From Rhodocyclus tenuis (GTDB lineage: Bacteria > Pseudomonadota > Gammaproteobacteria > Burkholderiales > Rhodocyclaceae), in contig NZ_JACIGE010000001.1 in assembly GCF_014197755.1 (NCBI RefSeq), positions 62,001 to 126,000 of the forward strand: a stretch of 64,000 bases of DNA, read 5' to 3'. The notes beneath the pieces were generated by a model, which saw only the letters and a list, made by a program, of their open reading frames with translations, was not told where the DNA came from and did no database searches. Shown in pieces: positions 49,945-57,918 of this stretch (position 1 is the first letter of the stretch; each line of letters opens with the position of its first letter). The translations under genes and the position numbers were made by a program.

Positions 49945-50363
49945 GGCAACTCCCTTGCGTCCTTGCCGTCTGCATGGCCGGGAGGCGGCGGTAGCAGTTG
50001 CGCGGTCAGCGATTCGCCGATCAACTTGCCGAGGACTGCCGAGAAAGTGCGCAGCAAGGCGCCGTTGGCAGCCGCTGCGACCGCGCTGCTCTGCAACGCC
50101 AGCGCGGTACGCAAGGCGGCGAAGTTGGCCGCATCAAGATCACCGGCCGCGAGTGTCGGCAGGAATGAATAAGCGGCACGATTGAGCGACAGGCTGCGCT
50201 GGTAGAGCGCGGCAACACCACGCGCACCGACGATCGGTGCGAGGGCTGCCTCCAGCTCGCGCCACGCGACGAAGGCCGAATGGGCAAACTCGCCCGCGCC
50301 ATCGCCGCCGCTTCGCGAGCGGGCAAGCCGCGTCTGAAAATCGCCTCCAGCTTCAGCCTGCAT
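49941..50363 (-). CDS. Small helical protein, first gene of the KaiC-like operon
   Basis: The 140-residue protein is predicted all-helical by eye: AFVAWRELEAALAPIVGARGVAAL-like text (split across residues 30-52), then YQRSLSLNRAAYSFL, and an Ala-rich C-terminal helix with ALLRTFSAVLGKLIGESL. It ends in a Pro-rich tail. I recognise no named family, and no phospho-acceptor motif is certain. Its stop codon overlaps the ATG of the KaiC-like gene (ATGA), which suggests a partner or regulator of that ATPase. The start at ATG 50363 has no strong ribosome site. Confidence 0.65.
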   Translation of the reverse strand: MQAEAGGDFQTRLARSRSGGDGAGEFAHSAFVAWRELEAALAPIVGARGVAALYQRSLSLNRAAYSFLPTLAAGDLDAANFAALRTALALQSSAVAAAANGALLRTFSAVLGKLIGESLTAQLLPPPPGHADGKDARELP

Positions 50364-50631
50364 GATTCAAGTGTTCCACGGCCGCTTCCTCAGTCGTGAT
50401 CGTCTGCTATCGGGCGATCCCCTTCGCCGCGAAGCCCCGAAAGAGCCAAGTGAGCGGACCCGCAGCAGATATTCATTCTGGGCAAGCACGGCACCGTGAT
50501 CTGTACGCTGCTGCACATACGCACCTTCGGCCGGTCGTTAAGCTCGCTGAAATGTGCCGCTCGCAGCTGCCGCTGCTTTCCGGGCGGGCCGACACTTCCA
50601 GGCCGAAAACCAGCGCCGCGCAGAGAACGTC

Positions 50632-52161
50632 ATGATCGAATCACAATTGCAGGCTGCACTGCGCGTGTCCGAATCGCGCTACCGGCGCCTGTTCGAAACC
50701 GCACAGGACGGTATCCTTTTGCTCAACGCCGAGACGGCGCAGATCGAGGACGTCAATCCCTTTCTCATCGAACTGCTCGGCTACTCGCACGCCGAATTCC
50801 TCGGCAAGAAGGTCTGGGAAATCGGCGCCTTCAAGGATACGGCGCTGAACATCGACGCATTCGTCGAGTTGCGCAGCAAGCGCTACATCCGCTACGACGA
50901 CCTGCCGCTGGAAACCCGTAACGGCAGACGGATTTCGGTCGAATTCGTCAGCAATCTCTACGACTGCGCGGGCGTCAATGTCATCCAGTGCAATATCCGC
51001 GACAACACCAAACGGCATCTGGCGGAAATCGCCCTGCGCGCGACCGCGCGCGCCCTGCAGATGCTCAGCGAGAGCAACGTCGCCCTGCTCAGGGCCACGT
51101 CCGAGCCGACGCTTTTCGCCGAATACTGCCGGATCGCCGTCGAAACCGGCTTCTACCGGATGGCCTGGATCGGCTTTGCCGAAGAAGGCGGGCAGAAGCT
51201 GGTGCGACCGGTGGCGTACTTTGGCGAAGAAGACGGCTACCTGACGCTGGCCGGAATCACCTGGGACGACAGCGCCAGCGGCAGCGGTCCGGTCGGCACG
51301 GCCCTGCGCACGGGACTGGTTCAGCTGGTCGAAGACATTGCCGTCGCCGCCGGAATGGCGCCCTGGCGCAGCGCGGCACTGGCACACGGCTACCACTCGA
51401 TGATCGCCTTGCCATTCCGCTTCGCCGACGGAACGATGGCCTGCCTTAGCCTTTACGGCGCGACGCGCGATGTCTGGTCGGCGCCGGAGAAAAAGCTGTT
51501 GCAGGAGATCTCGGCCGATCTTGCCTTCGGCATCAACGCGCTGCGCACGGCGATCGCCAAGACGCATTACCAGGAGGGGTTGCGCGTCAGCCTGGAGCAG
51601 ACCATCCAGGTGATTGCCGACACTGTTGAAGAGCGCGATGCCTATACCGCCGGCCATCAGCGGCGGGTGGCGCAGCTGAGCTCGCGCATCGCCGGCGAAC
51701 TCGGGCTATCGACCGAACGCATTCGCGGCCTGCATCTGGCAGCGACGATTCACGACCTGGGCAAGATCGGCATTCCTGCCGAAATACTGACCAAGCCGCG
51801 ACGCCTGAGCGCGATGGAGTTCGGCCTGATGAAGGAGCACCCGCAGATCGGCTACGAAATACTCAAGAACGTCGATTTCCCCTGGCCGATTGCGCGAATC
51901 ATCCAGCAACATCACGAACGCATCGACGGCTCAGGCTACCCGGATGGATTGGCGGGCGACGCCCTGCTGCTGGAATCGCAGATTCTCGCTGTCGCCGACG
52001 TGGTGGAAGCGATGGCCTCGCACCGACCCTACCGGGCAGCACTGGGCCTTGACGCCGCACTCAAGGAAGTTTCGGTGCATCGCGGCATCACCTTCGACAG
52101 CGCCGTGGTCGATGCCTGCCTGCGCATTTTCCGCGAGCAGGGCTTCACCATCGACGCTTGA
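50632..52161 (+). CDS. PAS-GAF-HD-GYP cyclic-di-GMP phosphodiesterase
   Basis: The 509-residue soluble protein has a PAS domain (about 10-130; FETAQDGILLLN), a GAF-type domain (about 150-310) and a C-terminal HD-GYP domain (about 325-509). The catalytic HDLGKIGIP is near residue 374 and HHERIDGSGYPDG near 427; both HD and GYP signatures are intact, so it should hydrolyse cyclic di-GMP. It is divergent from the KaiC-like operon across 268 bases. A synthase and a hydrolase therefore flank one control region. ATG 50632 is chosen; the ribosome site is weak. Confidence 0.9.
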   Translation: MIESQLQAALRVSESRYRRLFETAQDGILLLNAETAQIEDVNPFLIELLGYSHAEFLGKKVWEIGAFKDTALNIDAFVELRSKRYIRYDDLPLETRNGRRISVEFVSNLYDCAGVNVIQCNIRDNTKRHLAEIALRATARALQMLSESNVALLRATSEPTLFAEYCRIAVETGFYRMAWIGFAEEGGQKLVRPVAYFGEEDGYLTLAGITWDDSASGSGPVGTALRTGLVQLVEDIAVAAGMAPWRSAALAHGYHSMIALPFRFADGTMACLSLYGATRDVWSAPEKKLLQEISADLAFGINALRTAIAKTHYQEGLRVSLEQTIQVIADTVEERDAYTAGHQRRVAQLSSRIAGELGLSTERIRGLHLAATIHDLGKIGIPAEILTKPRRLSAMEFGLMKEHPQIGYEILKNVDFPWPIARIIQQHHERIDGSGYPDGLAGDALLLESQILAVADVVEAMASHRPYRAALGLDAALKEVSVHRGITFDSAVVDACLRIFREQGFTIDA

Positions 52162-52256
52162 TGCATGCGGCACGGGGAATGTGCCCGCAAAACAGCCTGA
52201 GAAGCGGACTGCGAAGCTGCCTGAAAAGCAGCCGCAAGAACAGGCAGCCGGGCCGG

Positions 52257-52676
52257 TTATTCGGCCATCAACGCCGCCAGCGCCAGCGATTTCCGGTAAA
52301 CCATTCCCTGGAAAGTCGCCAGCAGATCGCCAGCCTCGTTGCGGATGCTCACCTCGTAGCTCGCCAGCTTCGGCGTGCAGCTCACCTCGCGCGCTTCGGC
52401 GATCAGGCGGCCTTCGCGCGCACCCTTGAAGATCGAGATCGACGAGTTGATCGACAAGGCCAGCTGTCCGCTCGAATTGCTGGCGCCGGCGAAAGCGAAA
52501 TCGGCCAGCGTGAACAGCGCGCCGCCATGTACCGTACCGGCGCCGTTCAGGTGCCAGGGCTGCAACTGCATCTCGGCGCGCGCGAAGCCGGCGCGCAGTT
52601 CGCTGATGGTCATGCCGTTGTGCACGGCAAAGGCATCGGCCTTGTTGAAGAAAGCCTGGATGGCTTGCATCTCCAT
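52257..52676 (-). CDS. Hotdog-fold thioesterase, PaaI type
   Basis: The 139-residue protein has the PaaI-like signature HNGMTISELRAGFA followed by LNGAGTVHGGALFTLADFAF, where the HGG and following Asp/Glu positions form the active site. It should hydrolyse an acyl-CoA thioester of unknown type. AAAGGA lies before ATG 52676; a second ATG two codons in is possible. It follows the S4-domain gene by about 60 bases on the same strand. Confidence 0.85.
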   Translation of the reverse strand: MEMQAIQAFFNKADAFAVHNGMTISELRAGFARAEMQLQPWHLNGAGTVHGGALFTLADFAFAGASNSSGQLALSINSSISIFKGAREGRLIAEAREVSCTPKLASYEVSIRNEAGDLLATFQGMVYRKSLALAALMAE

Positions 52677-52737
52677 GCTGCTGGTCCTTTCGCAATTTGC
52701 TCGAAAAGCAAGCGCACGCCGTCGCTGCGTCGCTGGC

Positions 52738-52956
52738 TCAGGCAGTAAGGACGCGGATTTCCTCGTCGCCGACGCGCACGGTCTCGTTGCCACGCAGCTT
52801 GCGTGTCTTGCGCGATTCGACGACGCCGTCGACGCTGACCAGCCCGGCGGCGACCATCGCCTTGGCGGCGCCACCGGAAGAGGCGATGCCGAGCAGCTTG
52901 AGCAGAATGTTGAGTTCGATGAACTCGCGGTCGAGCGGAAATGTGTGCTGTGTCAC
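52738..52956 (-). CDS. S4-domain RNA-binding protein, YbcJ type
   Basis: The 72-residue protein is a single S4 RNA-binding domain: FIELNILLKLLGIASSGGAA, then VDGVVESRKTRKL and GDEEIRVL. Such small proteins bind structured RNA, probably in ribosome-related tasks. The start is GTG at 52956 behind AAGGAG (52964-52969), which decides against the longer in-frame extension. It lies upstream of the thioesterase gene. Confidence 0.85.
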   Translation of the reverse strand: MTQHTFPLDREFIELNILLKLLGIASSGGAAKAMVAAGLVSVDGVVESRKTRKLRGNETVRVGDEEIRVLTA

Positions 52957-53038
52957 CGGACTACTCCTTGGTTTGAGCCATGCATGATAGCCGTTCACGC
53001 CCGGCGGGCGCCGCCGATGCACGGCACGGCAGGACGCT

Positions 53039-53554
53039 TCAGGCCGGTTTGCGGAACTCGTCGTCGATCCACGCCGCAGCACTCGCCGGGCTGAGCTTGA
53101 AGCTCGCCGCAACGCGCACGCGCGCGATTTCATCGCCGGCGGCGTCGCTGGCAGCGAGGATCGCGTGCGGGTCGTATTCGTCGGCGACGATGTCGAGCGT
53201 GACGCAGACGCGCCCGGACGGCGTGTTCACGCTGAACTGCTTGTGCAATTGCGCGTGCAGTTGCTGCTCGTGCCGGCGCAGCACCTCGGCCGCGGTTTTC
53301 ACCAGCGTGTTGAAGGCGGCGGCGTCGAGCGGCTTCGGGTTCTTCTTGTCGCGGCCCATCGTCCACGGCCCGACCAGCGCCGGCTCGCTTTCGCCGTCCT
53401 TGATCATCGCCACCGCCCAGCCTTCGTCTTCCTCGTTCTTGATGACGCGCGCCGTCCAGCCCTTGCCGGTCCACAGGCGTGGCTCGTTGATGGCGCTGTC
53501 GCATGCGGCTTCACTGGCTGATTCGGGGAATTCGTTGGCGATGGCTTCGGTCAT
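53039..53554 (-). CDS. Conserved-looking hypothetical protein
   Basis: The 171-residue soluble protein is acidic at the N-terminus, then has a strand-rich stretch (WTGKGWTARVIKNEEDEGWAV, split by turns) and a helix with FNTLVKTAAEVLRRHEQQL. I know no family for it with confidence. The C-terminal half (CVTLDIVADEYDPHA) suggests a compact alpha-beta fold. It stands between the S4 gene and mnmH on the same strand. Codon use matches neighbouring genes, so it is real. No function is assigned. Confidence 0.65.
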   Translation of the reverse strand: MTEAIANEFPESASEAACDSAINEPRLWTGKGWTARVIKNEEDEGWAVAMIKDGESEPALVGPWTMGRDKKNPKPLDAAAFNTLVKTAAEVLRRHEQQLHAQLHKQFSVNTPSGRVCVTLDIVADEYDPHAILAASDAAGDEIARVRVAASFKLSPASAAAWIDDEFRKPA

Positions 53555-53651
53555 GGCTCGTTTCTTTTGCGGTGTGGCGCCGCCAGTCGTGGCGGCACGC
53601 GTGAATGCGCGTGGCGGGCTGACGGCGGAGGGAAAAGCTGCGGGGAGCGCA

Positions 53652-54710
53652 TTATGCGGCTTGTAGCGCCGCGGCGAGAATGCGGCCCGCCAGCTGCTGC
53701 AGGCTGCCGGGGCTTAAATCCTCGACCGGCCAGTGCGGCGCCTGCGCGAAACTGACGAAATTGCGCTGCTGCGAGCGCGCGTACTGCGGGTCGTAATGCT
53801 CGGCGAGCAGTTCGCTGACCAGCGTAGGGAAGTCGCCGTCGGCCGCCAGCCGTTGCCAGCGTTCGACGCGCTCGCGCCCCTGCCATTCCTTGAGGCGCTG
53901 CAGGGGCTCGCGCAGCGTATCGGCGGCGCACAGATAGGCGTAGTCGCGCAGCAGGAAATCGACGCGCGCCGGCAGGCTGGCGTCGATCGTCAGACAGGGT
54001 GCGGCGCGCATCGCGGCGTTGAGCGATTCGGGCAGGCGCAAGGCGCCGATGCGCCGGCTTTCGGCCTCGACATAAACGCTGCGCGCTGGATCGAACGCCG
54101 CCAGCGCCGAATGGAGCCGGGTTTCGAACATCTTCTGCGTCGGCTGCACGGCGTCGGGCAGATCGCCAAGGACCGAGCCCTTGTGCGCCGCCAGCGTTTC
54201 CAGCGGCAGCACCTGCGCGCCCTGCGCCGCCAGCGCTGCGAGCAGGCGGCTCTTGCCGCTGCCGGTGGGGCCGGCGACGACCCGGAACGACAGCCTCGCC
54301 GCCAGCGCGTCGATGCCGGTCAGCACATGCTGGCGCCAGGATTTGTAGCCACCCTCGAGGCGCCGTGCCGGCCAGCCGATTTCGCGCAGGATGTGCGTGA
54401 AGGCGGCGCTGCGCTGTCCGCCGCGCCAGCAGTAGATCAGCGGCCGCCAGGATTTCGGCTGCTCGCTGAAGCGCTCTTCGAGATGCCGGGCGATGTTGCG
54501 CGCGACCAGCACGGCGCCGAGTTTGCGCGCGGCAAACGGCGATACCTGCTTGTACAGGGTACCGACGCGGATGCGCTCGTCGTTGTCGAGCACCGGGCAG
54601 TTGATCGCGCCGGGAACGTGATCCTCGGCAAACTCGGCGGGCGAGCGCACGTCGATCACGGTATCGAATTCGGCGACTTGTGCTACGGTGGCAAGGGTGT
54701 AATCAGACAC
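53652..54710 (-). CDS. mnmH: tRNA 2-selenouridine synthase
   Basis: MnmH (SelU/YbbB) replaces sulfur by selenium in 2-thiouridine 34 of certain tRNAs, using selenophosphate and a geranyl intermediate. The protein has an N-terminal rhodanese domain with the catalytic YCWRGGQRS near residue 92 and VIDVRSPAEFAEDHVPGA. A C-terminal P-loop domain has GPTGSGKSRLL near 151. GTG 54710 gives the family start (SDYTLATVAQ); an upstream in-frame ATG at 54770 would nearly reach selD. It is divergent from selD, its selenium donor gene. Confidence 0.92.
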   Translation of the reverse strand: MSDYTLATVAQVAEFDTVIDVRSPAEFAEDHVPGAINCPVLDNDERIRVGTLYKQVSPFAARKLGAVLVARNIARHLEERFSEQPKSWRPLIYCWRGGQRSAAFTHILREIGWPARRLEGGYKSWRQHVLTGIDALAARLSFRVVAGPTGSGKSRLLAALAAQGAQVLPLETLAAHKGSVLGDLPDAVQPTQKMFETRLHSALAAFDPARSVYVEAESRRIGALRLPESLNAAMRAAPCLTIDASLPARVDFLLRDYAYLCAADTLREPLQRLKEWQGRERVERWQRLAADGDFPTLVSELLAEHYDPQYARSQQRNFVSFAQAPHWPVEDLSPGSLQQLAGRILAAALQAA

Positions 54711-54780
54711 TGCCAGTACTCGATCGAGGGGGCGGCGTACGCCGCCGACAGCCTCGCATCTTAACGACATCAGACAGATC

Positions 54781-55917
54781 ATGAACGACAATACCGCACC
54801 GACGGTCGGCGCTGCCGCTGTTTCCGGCGCAGCCCCGAGCGCCACGCTGCCGCCGCATGTACCCACCAGCGCAACCGCCAGCGAGATCCGCCTGACGCAG
54901 TTCAGCCACGGCGGCGGTTGCGGCTGCAAGATTTCGCCGGCGGTGCTGTCGCGCCTGCTCGCCGAATCGCCCTGGCGCAGCTTTCCCGCCGATCTGCTGG
55001 TCGGCACAGAAAGCAGCGACGACGCGGCGGTCTATCGGCTCAACGACAGCCAGGCGATCGTCGCCACCACCGATTTTTTCACGCCGATCGTGGATGACCC
55101 TTACGATTTCGGCCGCATCGCCGCGACCAACGCCTTGTCGGATGTTTATGCCATGGGCGGCAAGCCGCTGTTCGCGCTCGCGCTGGTCGGCATGCCGCTC
55201 GACAAACTGCCGGAAGACGCGATCCGGCGCATTCTCGCCGGTGGCGAAGCGATCTGCGCTGCAGCCGGCATCCCGATCGCCGGCGGCCACAGCATCGACG
55301 TGCTCGAACCGATCTACGGGTTGGTCGGCATCGGGCTGGTGCATCCCGAACGGATCAAGCGCAACAGTTCGGCACAGGCCGGCGACTGCCTGATCCTCTC
55401 CAAGCCGCTCGGTATCGGCATGCTCTCGGCGGCGCTGAAGAAGGGCCTGCTCTCGGCCGAGGGCTATCAGCAGATGCTGCAGTGGACGACGCGGCTGAAC
55501 ACGCCGGGAACGGCGCTCGCCGAACTGGACGCGGTGCACGCGCTGACCGACGTCACCGGCTTTGGCCTCGCCGGCCACCTGCTGGAAATCTGCCGCGGCT
55601 CGCAACTCACTGCGCGTCTCGACTTCGCCGCGCTGCCGCTGATCGGTGAAGCCGTGGCGCACAGCCAGAACGGCATCGCCACCGGAGCTTCAGGCCGCAA
55701 CTGGGCTGCCTACGGCGGCGAAGTGGAACTGCCCGATGGCTTTGAAGACTGGCAGCGCAACCTGCTCACCGACCCGCAGACCAGCGGCGGCCTGCTCATC
55801 GCCTGCGCCGCCAGCGCTGCGGCGCAAGTGCTGCAGCTGCTGCGTGATGCCGGTTTTGGCGAAGCGGCGTGCATCGGCCGGCTGGAAAACGCTGCGCCGC
55901 AGCTGATCGTCGACTGA
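54781..55917 (+). CDS. selD: Selenide, water dikinase (selenophosphate synthase)
   Basis: SelD makes selenophosphate from selenide and ATP. The 378-residue protein has the catalytic loop HGGGCGCK at residues 43-50: Cys47 stands where some species use selenocysteine, and Lys50 is conserved. The AIR-synthase-like fold is seen in VGTESSDDAAVY, TTDFFTPIVDDPYDFG and TDPQTSGGLLIAC. The first 35 residues are an Ala/Pro/Thr-rich extension. No selA/selB lies nearby, so in this locus the product serves tRNA modification through MnmH. Confidence 0.96.
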   Translation: MNDNTAPTVGAAAVSGAAPSATLPPHVPTSATASEIRLTQFSHGGGCGCKISPAVLSRLLAESPWRSFPADLLVGTESSDDAAVYRLNDSQAIVATTDFFTPIVDDPYDFGRIAATNALSDVYAMGGKPLFALALVGMPLDKLPEDAIRRILAGGEAICAAAGIPIAGGHSIDVLEPIYGLVGIGLVHPERIKRNSSAQAGDCLILSKPLGIGMLSAALKKGLLSAEGYQQMLQWTTRLNTPGTALAELDAVHALTDVTGFGLAGHLLEICRGSQLTARLDFAALPLIGEAVAHSQNGIATGASGRNWAAYGGEVELPDGFEDWQRNLLTDPQTSGGLLIACAASAAAQVLQLLRDAGFGEAACIGRLENAAPQLIVD

Positions 55918-55960
55918 TCACCGAACGGATCAGCCAATCACGGAGACGTGTTGAGGCGAA

Positions 55961-57196
55961 TCAGTAGCGCAGGAGCTCGCGCCGGCGCTCGACCCACGCC
56001 GCCTCGTCGGCGCGCGCCAGCGCATCGAGATCGGCCGGCGTCGCTGCGGCGTCATCAACCCACTCGCGCAAGAGCGGGCTGCCGTTGATCAGGTCGATCG
56101 CCAGGCGGTCGTGCTCGTACTCGTAGGGGAAATCGCGCCACAGCGGGTAATCCGGGCACAACCGGCGCAGCGCCTTGAACGCCAGCGCCTGCAACCGCCA
56201 CGGGCGGAAGGCGGCATGCGCGTAGTGCGCCGGATCCTCGACGTGGATCTGCACCCCGTGACACAGCTGCCCGGCGTGCTTGTGGAAGGTCGGCTCGAAG
56301 CAGCATTCGCGCAGCACACAGCCGGCGAGCCAGGAGTCCGTGGCGCCGCCGTTGCCGGCATTGGCGGCATCGAGACGGCGCATTTCGGCGAGCAGCGCGC
56401 CAGCGTCAAGGTCGGGCGCGCCGAAGAGTTCGAGCGGCCGCGTCGTGCCGCGCCCTTCCGAGAGGGTCGTGCCTTCGAGCATCACCGTTCCCGGATAGGC
56501 GCGCGCCATCGACAGGTTCGGTGCATTCGGGCTCGGGTTGAGCCAGCTGCGCTCGCCGAGCGGCCAGCCGTAGCCCGGCGCTGCGTCGGGCTGCCAGCCG
56601 GCCATGTCGATCACCGTCAGCTCGACGTCGAGCGCGAATTCGGCAACGAACCAGCGCGCCAGCTCGCCGAGCGTCAGGCCGTGGCGCATCGGCAAAGGTC
56701 CTGCGCCGACAAAGCTCTCCCAGCCGGCGCGCAGCGTCAGCCCTTCGACCGGCCGGCCGACCGGGTTCGGCCGGTCGAGCACCCACACCGCCTTGCCGTG
56801 ATGCGCCGCGGCTTCGAGCACGTAGCGCAGCGTGGTGATGAAGGTGTAGATGCGCGTGCCGAGGTCCTGCAGGTCGACCAGCAGCACGTCGAAAGTATCG
56901 AGCATCGCCTCGCTCGGCCGGCGCAGCTCGCCGTAGAGGCTGAACACCGGAATGCCGTGGCGCGGGTCGAGGTAGTCGGGCGACTCGACCATATTGTCCT
57001 GCTTGTCGCCGCGCAGGCCGTGCTGCGGGCCGAAGGCGGCCGTCAGGTTCAACTCAGGCTGCGCGGCGAGCGCGTCGAGTGCGTGCGTCAGGTGGCGCGT
57101 CACCGACGCCGGATGGGCGAGCAGTGCCAGCCGCCGGCCGGCAAGCGGGCGGCGCAGTTCGGGTTCGGCGAGCAGTCGGTCAAGTCCGGTGAGCAT
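55961..57196 (-). CDS. DUF1343 / NamZ-like exo-beta-N-acetylmuramidase
   Basis: The 411-residue protein belongs to DUF1343, whose founding enzyme NamZ (family GH171) releases N-acetylmuramic acid from the end of peptidoglycan fragments. Family blocks are GPQHGLRGDKQDNM, the VDLQDLGTRIYTF stretch, VLDRPNPVG, LGELARWFVAEF and LEGTTLSEGRGTTRP. No signal peptide is seen, so it may act in the cytoplasm on recycled wall fragments, unlike secreted homologues. It lies 39 bases after the DOMON-like gene. Confidence 0.87.
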   Translation of the reverse strand: MLTGLDRLLAEPELRRPLAGRRLALLAHPASVTRHLTHALDALAAQPELNLTAAFGPQHGLRGDKQDNMVESPDYLDPRHGIPVFSLYGELRRPSEAMLDTFDVLLVDLQDLGTRIYTFITTLRYVLEAAAHHGKAVWVLDRPNPVGRPVEGLTLRAGWESFVGAGPLPMRHGLTLGELARWFVAEFALDVELTVIDMAGWQPDAAPGYGWPLGERSWLNPSPNAPNLSMARAYPGTVMLEGTTLSEGRGTTRPLELFGAPDLDAGALLAEMRRLDAANAGNGGATDSWLAGCVLRECCFEPTFHKHAGQLCHGVQIHVEDPAHYAHAAFRPWRLQALAFKALRRLCPDYPLWRDFPYEYEHDRLAIDLINGSPLLREWVDDAAATPADLDALARADEAAWVERRRELLRY

Positions 57197-57235
57197 GGTC
57201 AGAAAGCAAAGATATGCGGCAAGCGCCGGCAGTGC

Positions 57236-57904
57236 TCAGCCCGGCAGACTGAGGACAAAACCGGCACGATCGTGAAAGTCGGGGCGCTCCAGCGGATGCT
57301 GCAGCGCGAAATAGGCGGCATCGCCATCGCCGCGCACGACAACGGCGCTCAGACCGAGTTGCAGCGCGCCTGCGCCGGTGGGCAGCGCCGCGGCGGGCAG
57401 CACGGCACGCAGGACGAGCAAGGGCAGGCATTTCCCGCCAAGCGCCAGCGGCGACGCGTTGTCTGGCAACGCAACGGGCTCGGCAATGCGCGGCGGCAAG
57501 GCGGCGGTGGCGGCGTCTCCCGCACGCCACCAAGCAAGCTGCGGCGCCGGCAAGGGTGGTGCGCCGGCGTCCTCATCGCGCTGGCGATAGTCGCGGAATG
57601 TCCAGCCGGCCCATTGCCCGCTCGGCGAGAAGTTGAATTCGCGGTAGCCGGGCTGGCCGACCCGGCCGACGAACAGCTCGAAACAGGTGAACGCCCACAG
57701 GCGGTCGGCCGGCAGCGGCGTGCCGGCGGCGGGAATCTGCAGCAGCGGCGCGAAGCTGCCCGTCTCGCCGACCGCGCCGGCACGCGCGGCGGGGTAGTCA
57801 AGCCGGTAATCGATGAGCAGCGCGCCATCGCCGCGCCGCGCTGCCGCGACGGCGACTGCGGCGCGCGTCGCGGCGCCGGCGGGGTGCGCACTGAGCTGCA
57901 GCAC
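57236..57904 (-). CDS. DOMON-like domain protein
   Basis: The 222-residue protein carries the bacterial DOMON-like pattern LWAFTCFELFVG, YREFNFSPSGQWAGW and FRDYR. These beta-sandwich domains can bind haem or sugars; which one applies here is not readable. It shows no clear signal peptide; the N-terminal third is Ala-rich. It lies between korB and the NamZ-like gene on the minus strand, 14 bases after korB, so it may be expressed with korAB. Confidence 0.75.
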   Translation of the reverse strand: MLQLSAHPAGAATRAAVAVAAARRGDGALLIDYRLDYPAARAGAVGETGSFAPLLQIPAAGTPLPADRLWAFTCFELFVGRVGQPGYREFNFSPSGQWAGWTFRDYRQRDEDAGAPPLPAPQLAWWRAGDAATAALPPRIAEPVALPDNASPLALGGKCLPLLVLRAVLPAAALPTGAGALQLGLSAVVVRGDGDAAYFALQHPLERPDFHDRAGFVLSLPG

Positions 57905-57918
57905 CGTGCTCCGGCCGC

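Noticed and set aside
54916-54930. Selenocysteine in SelD
   Set aside because: The active-site loop has TGC (Cys) and there is no in-frame TGA, so SelD is the cysteine form.
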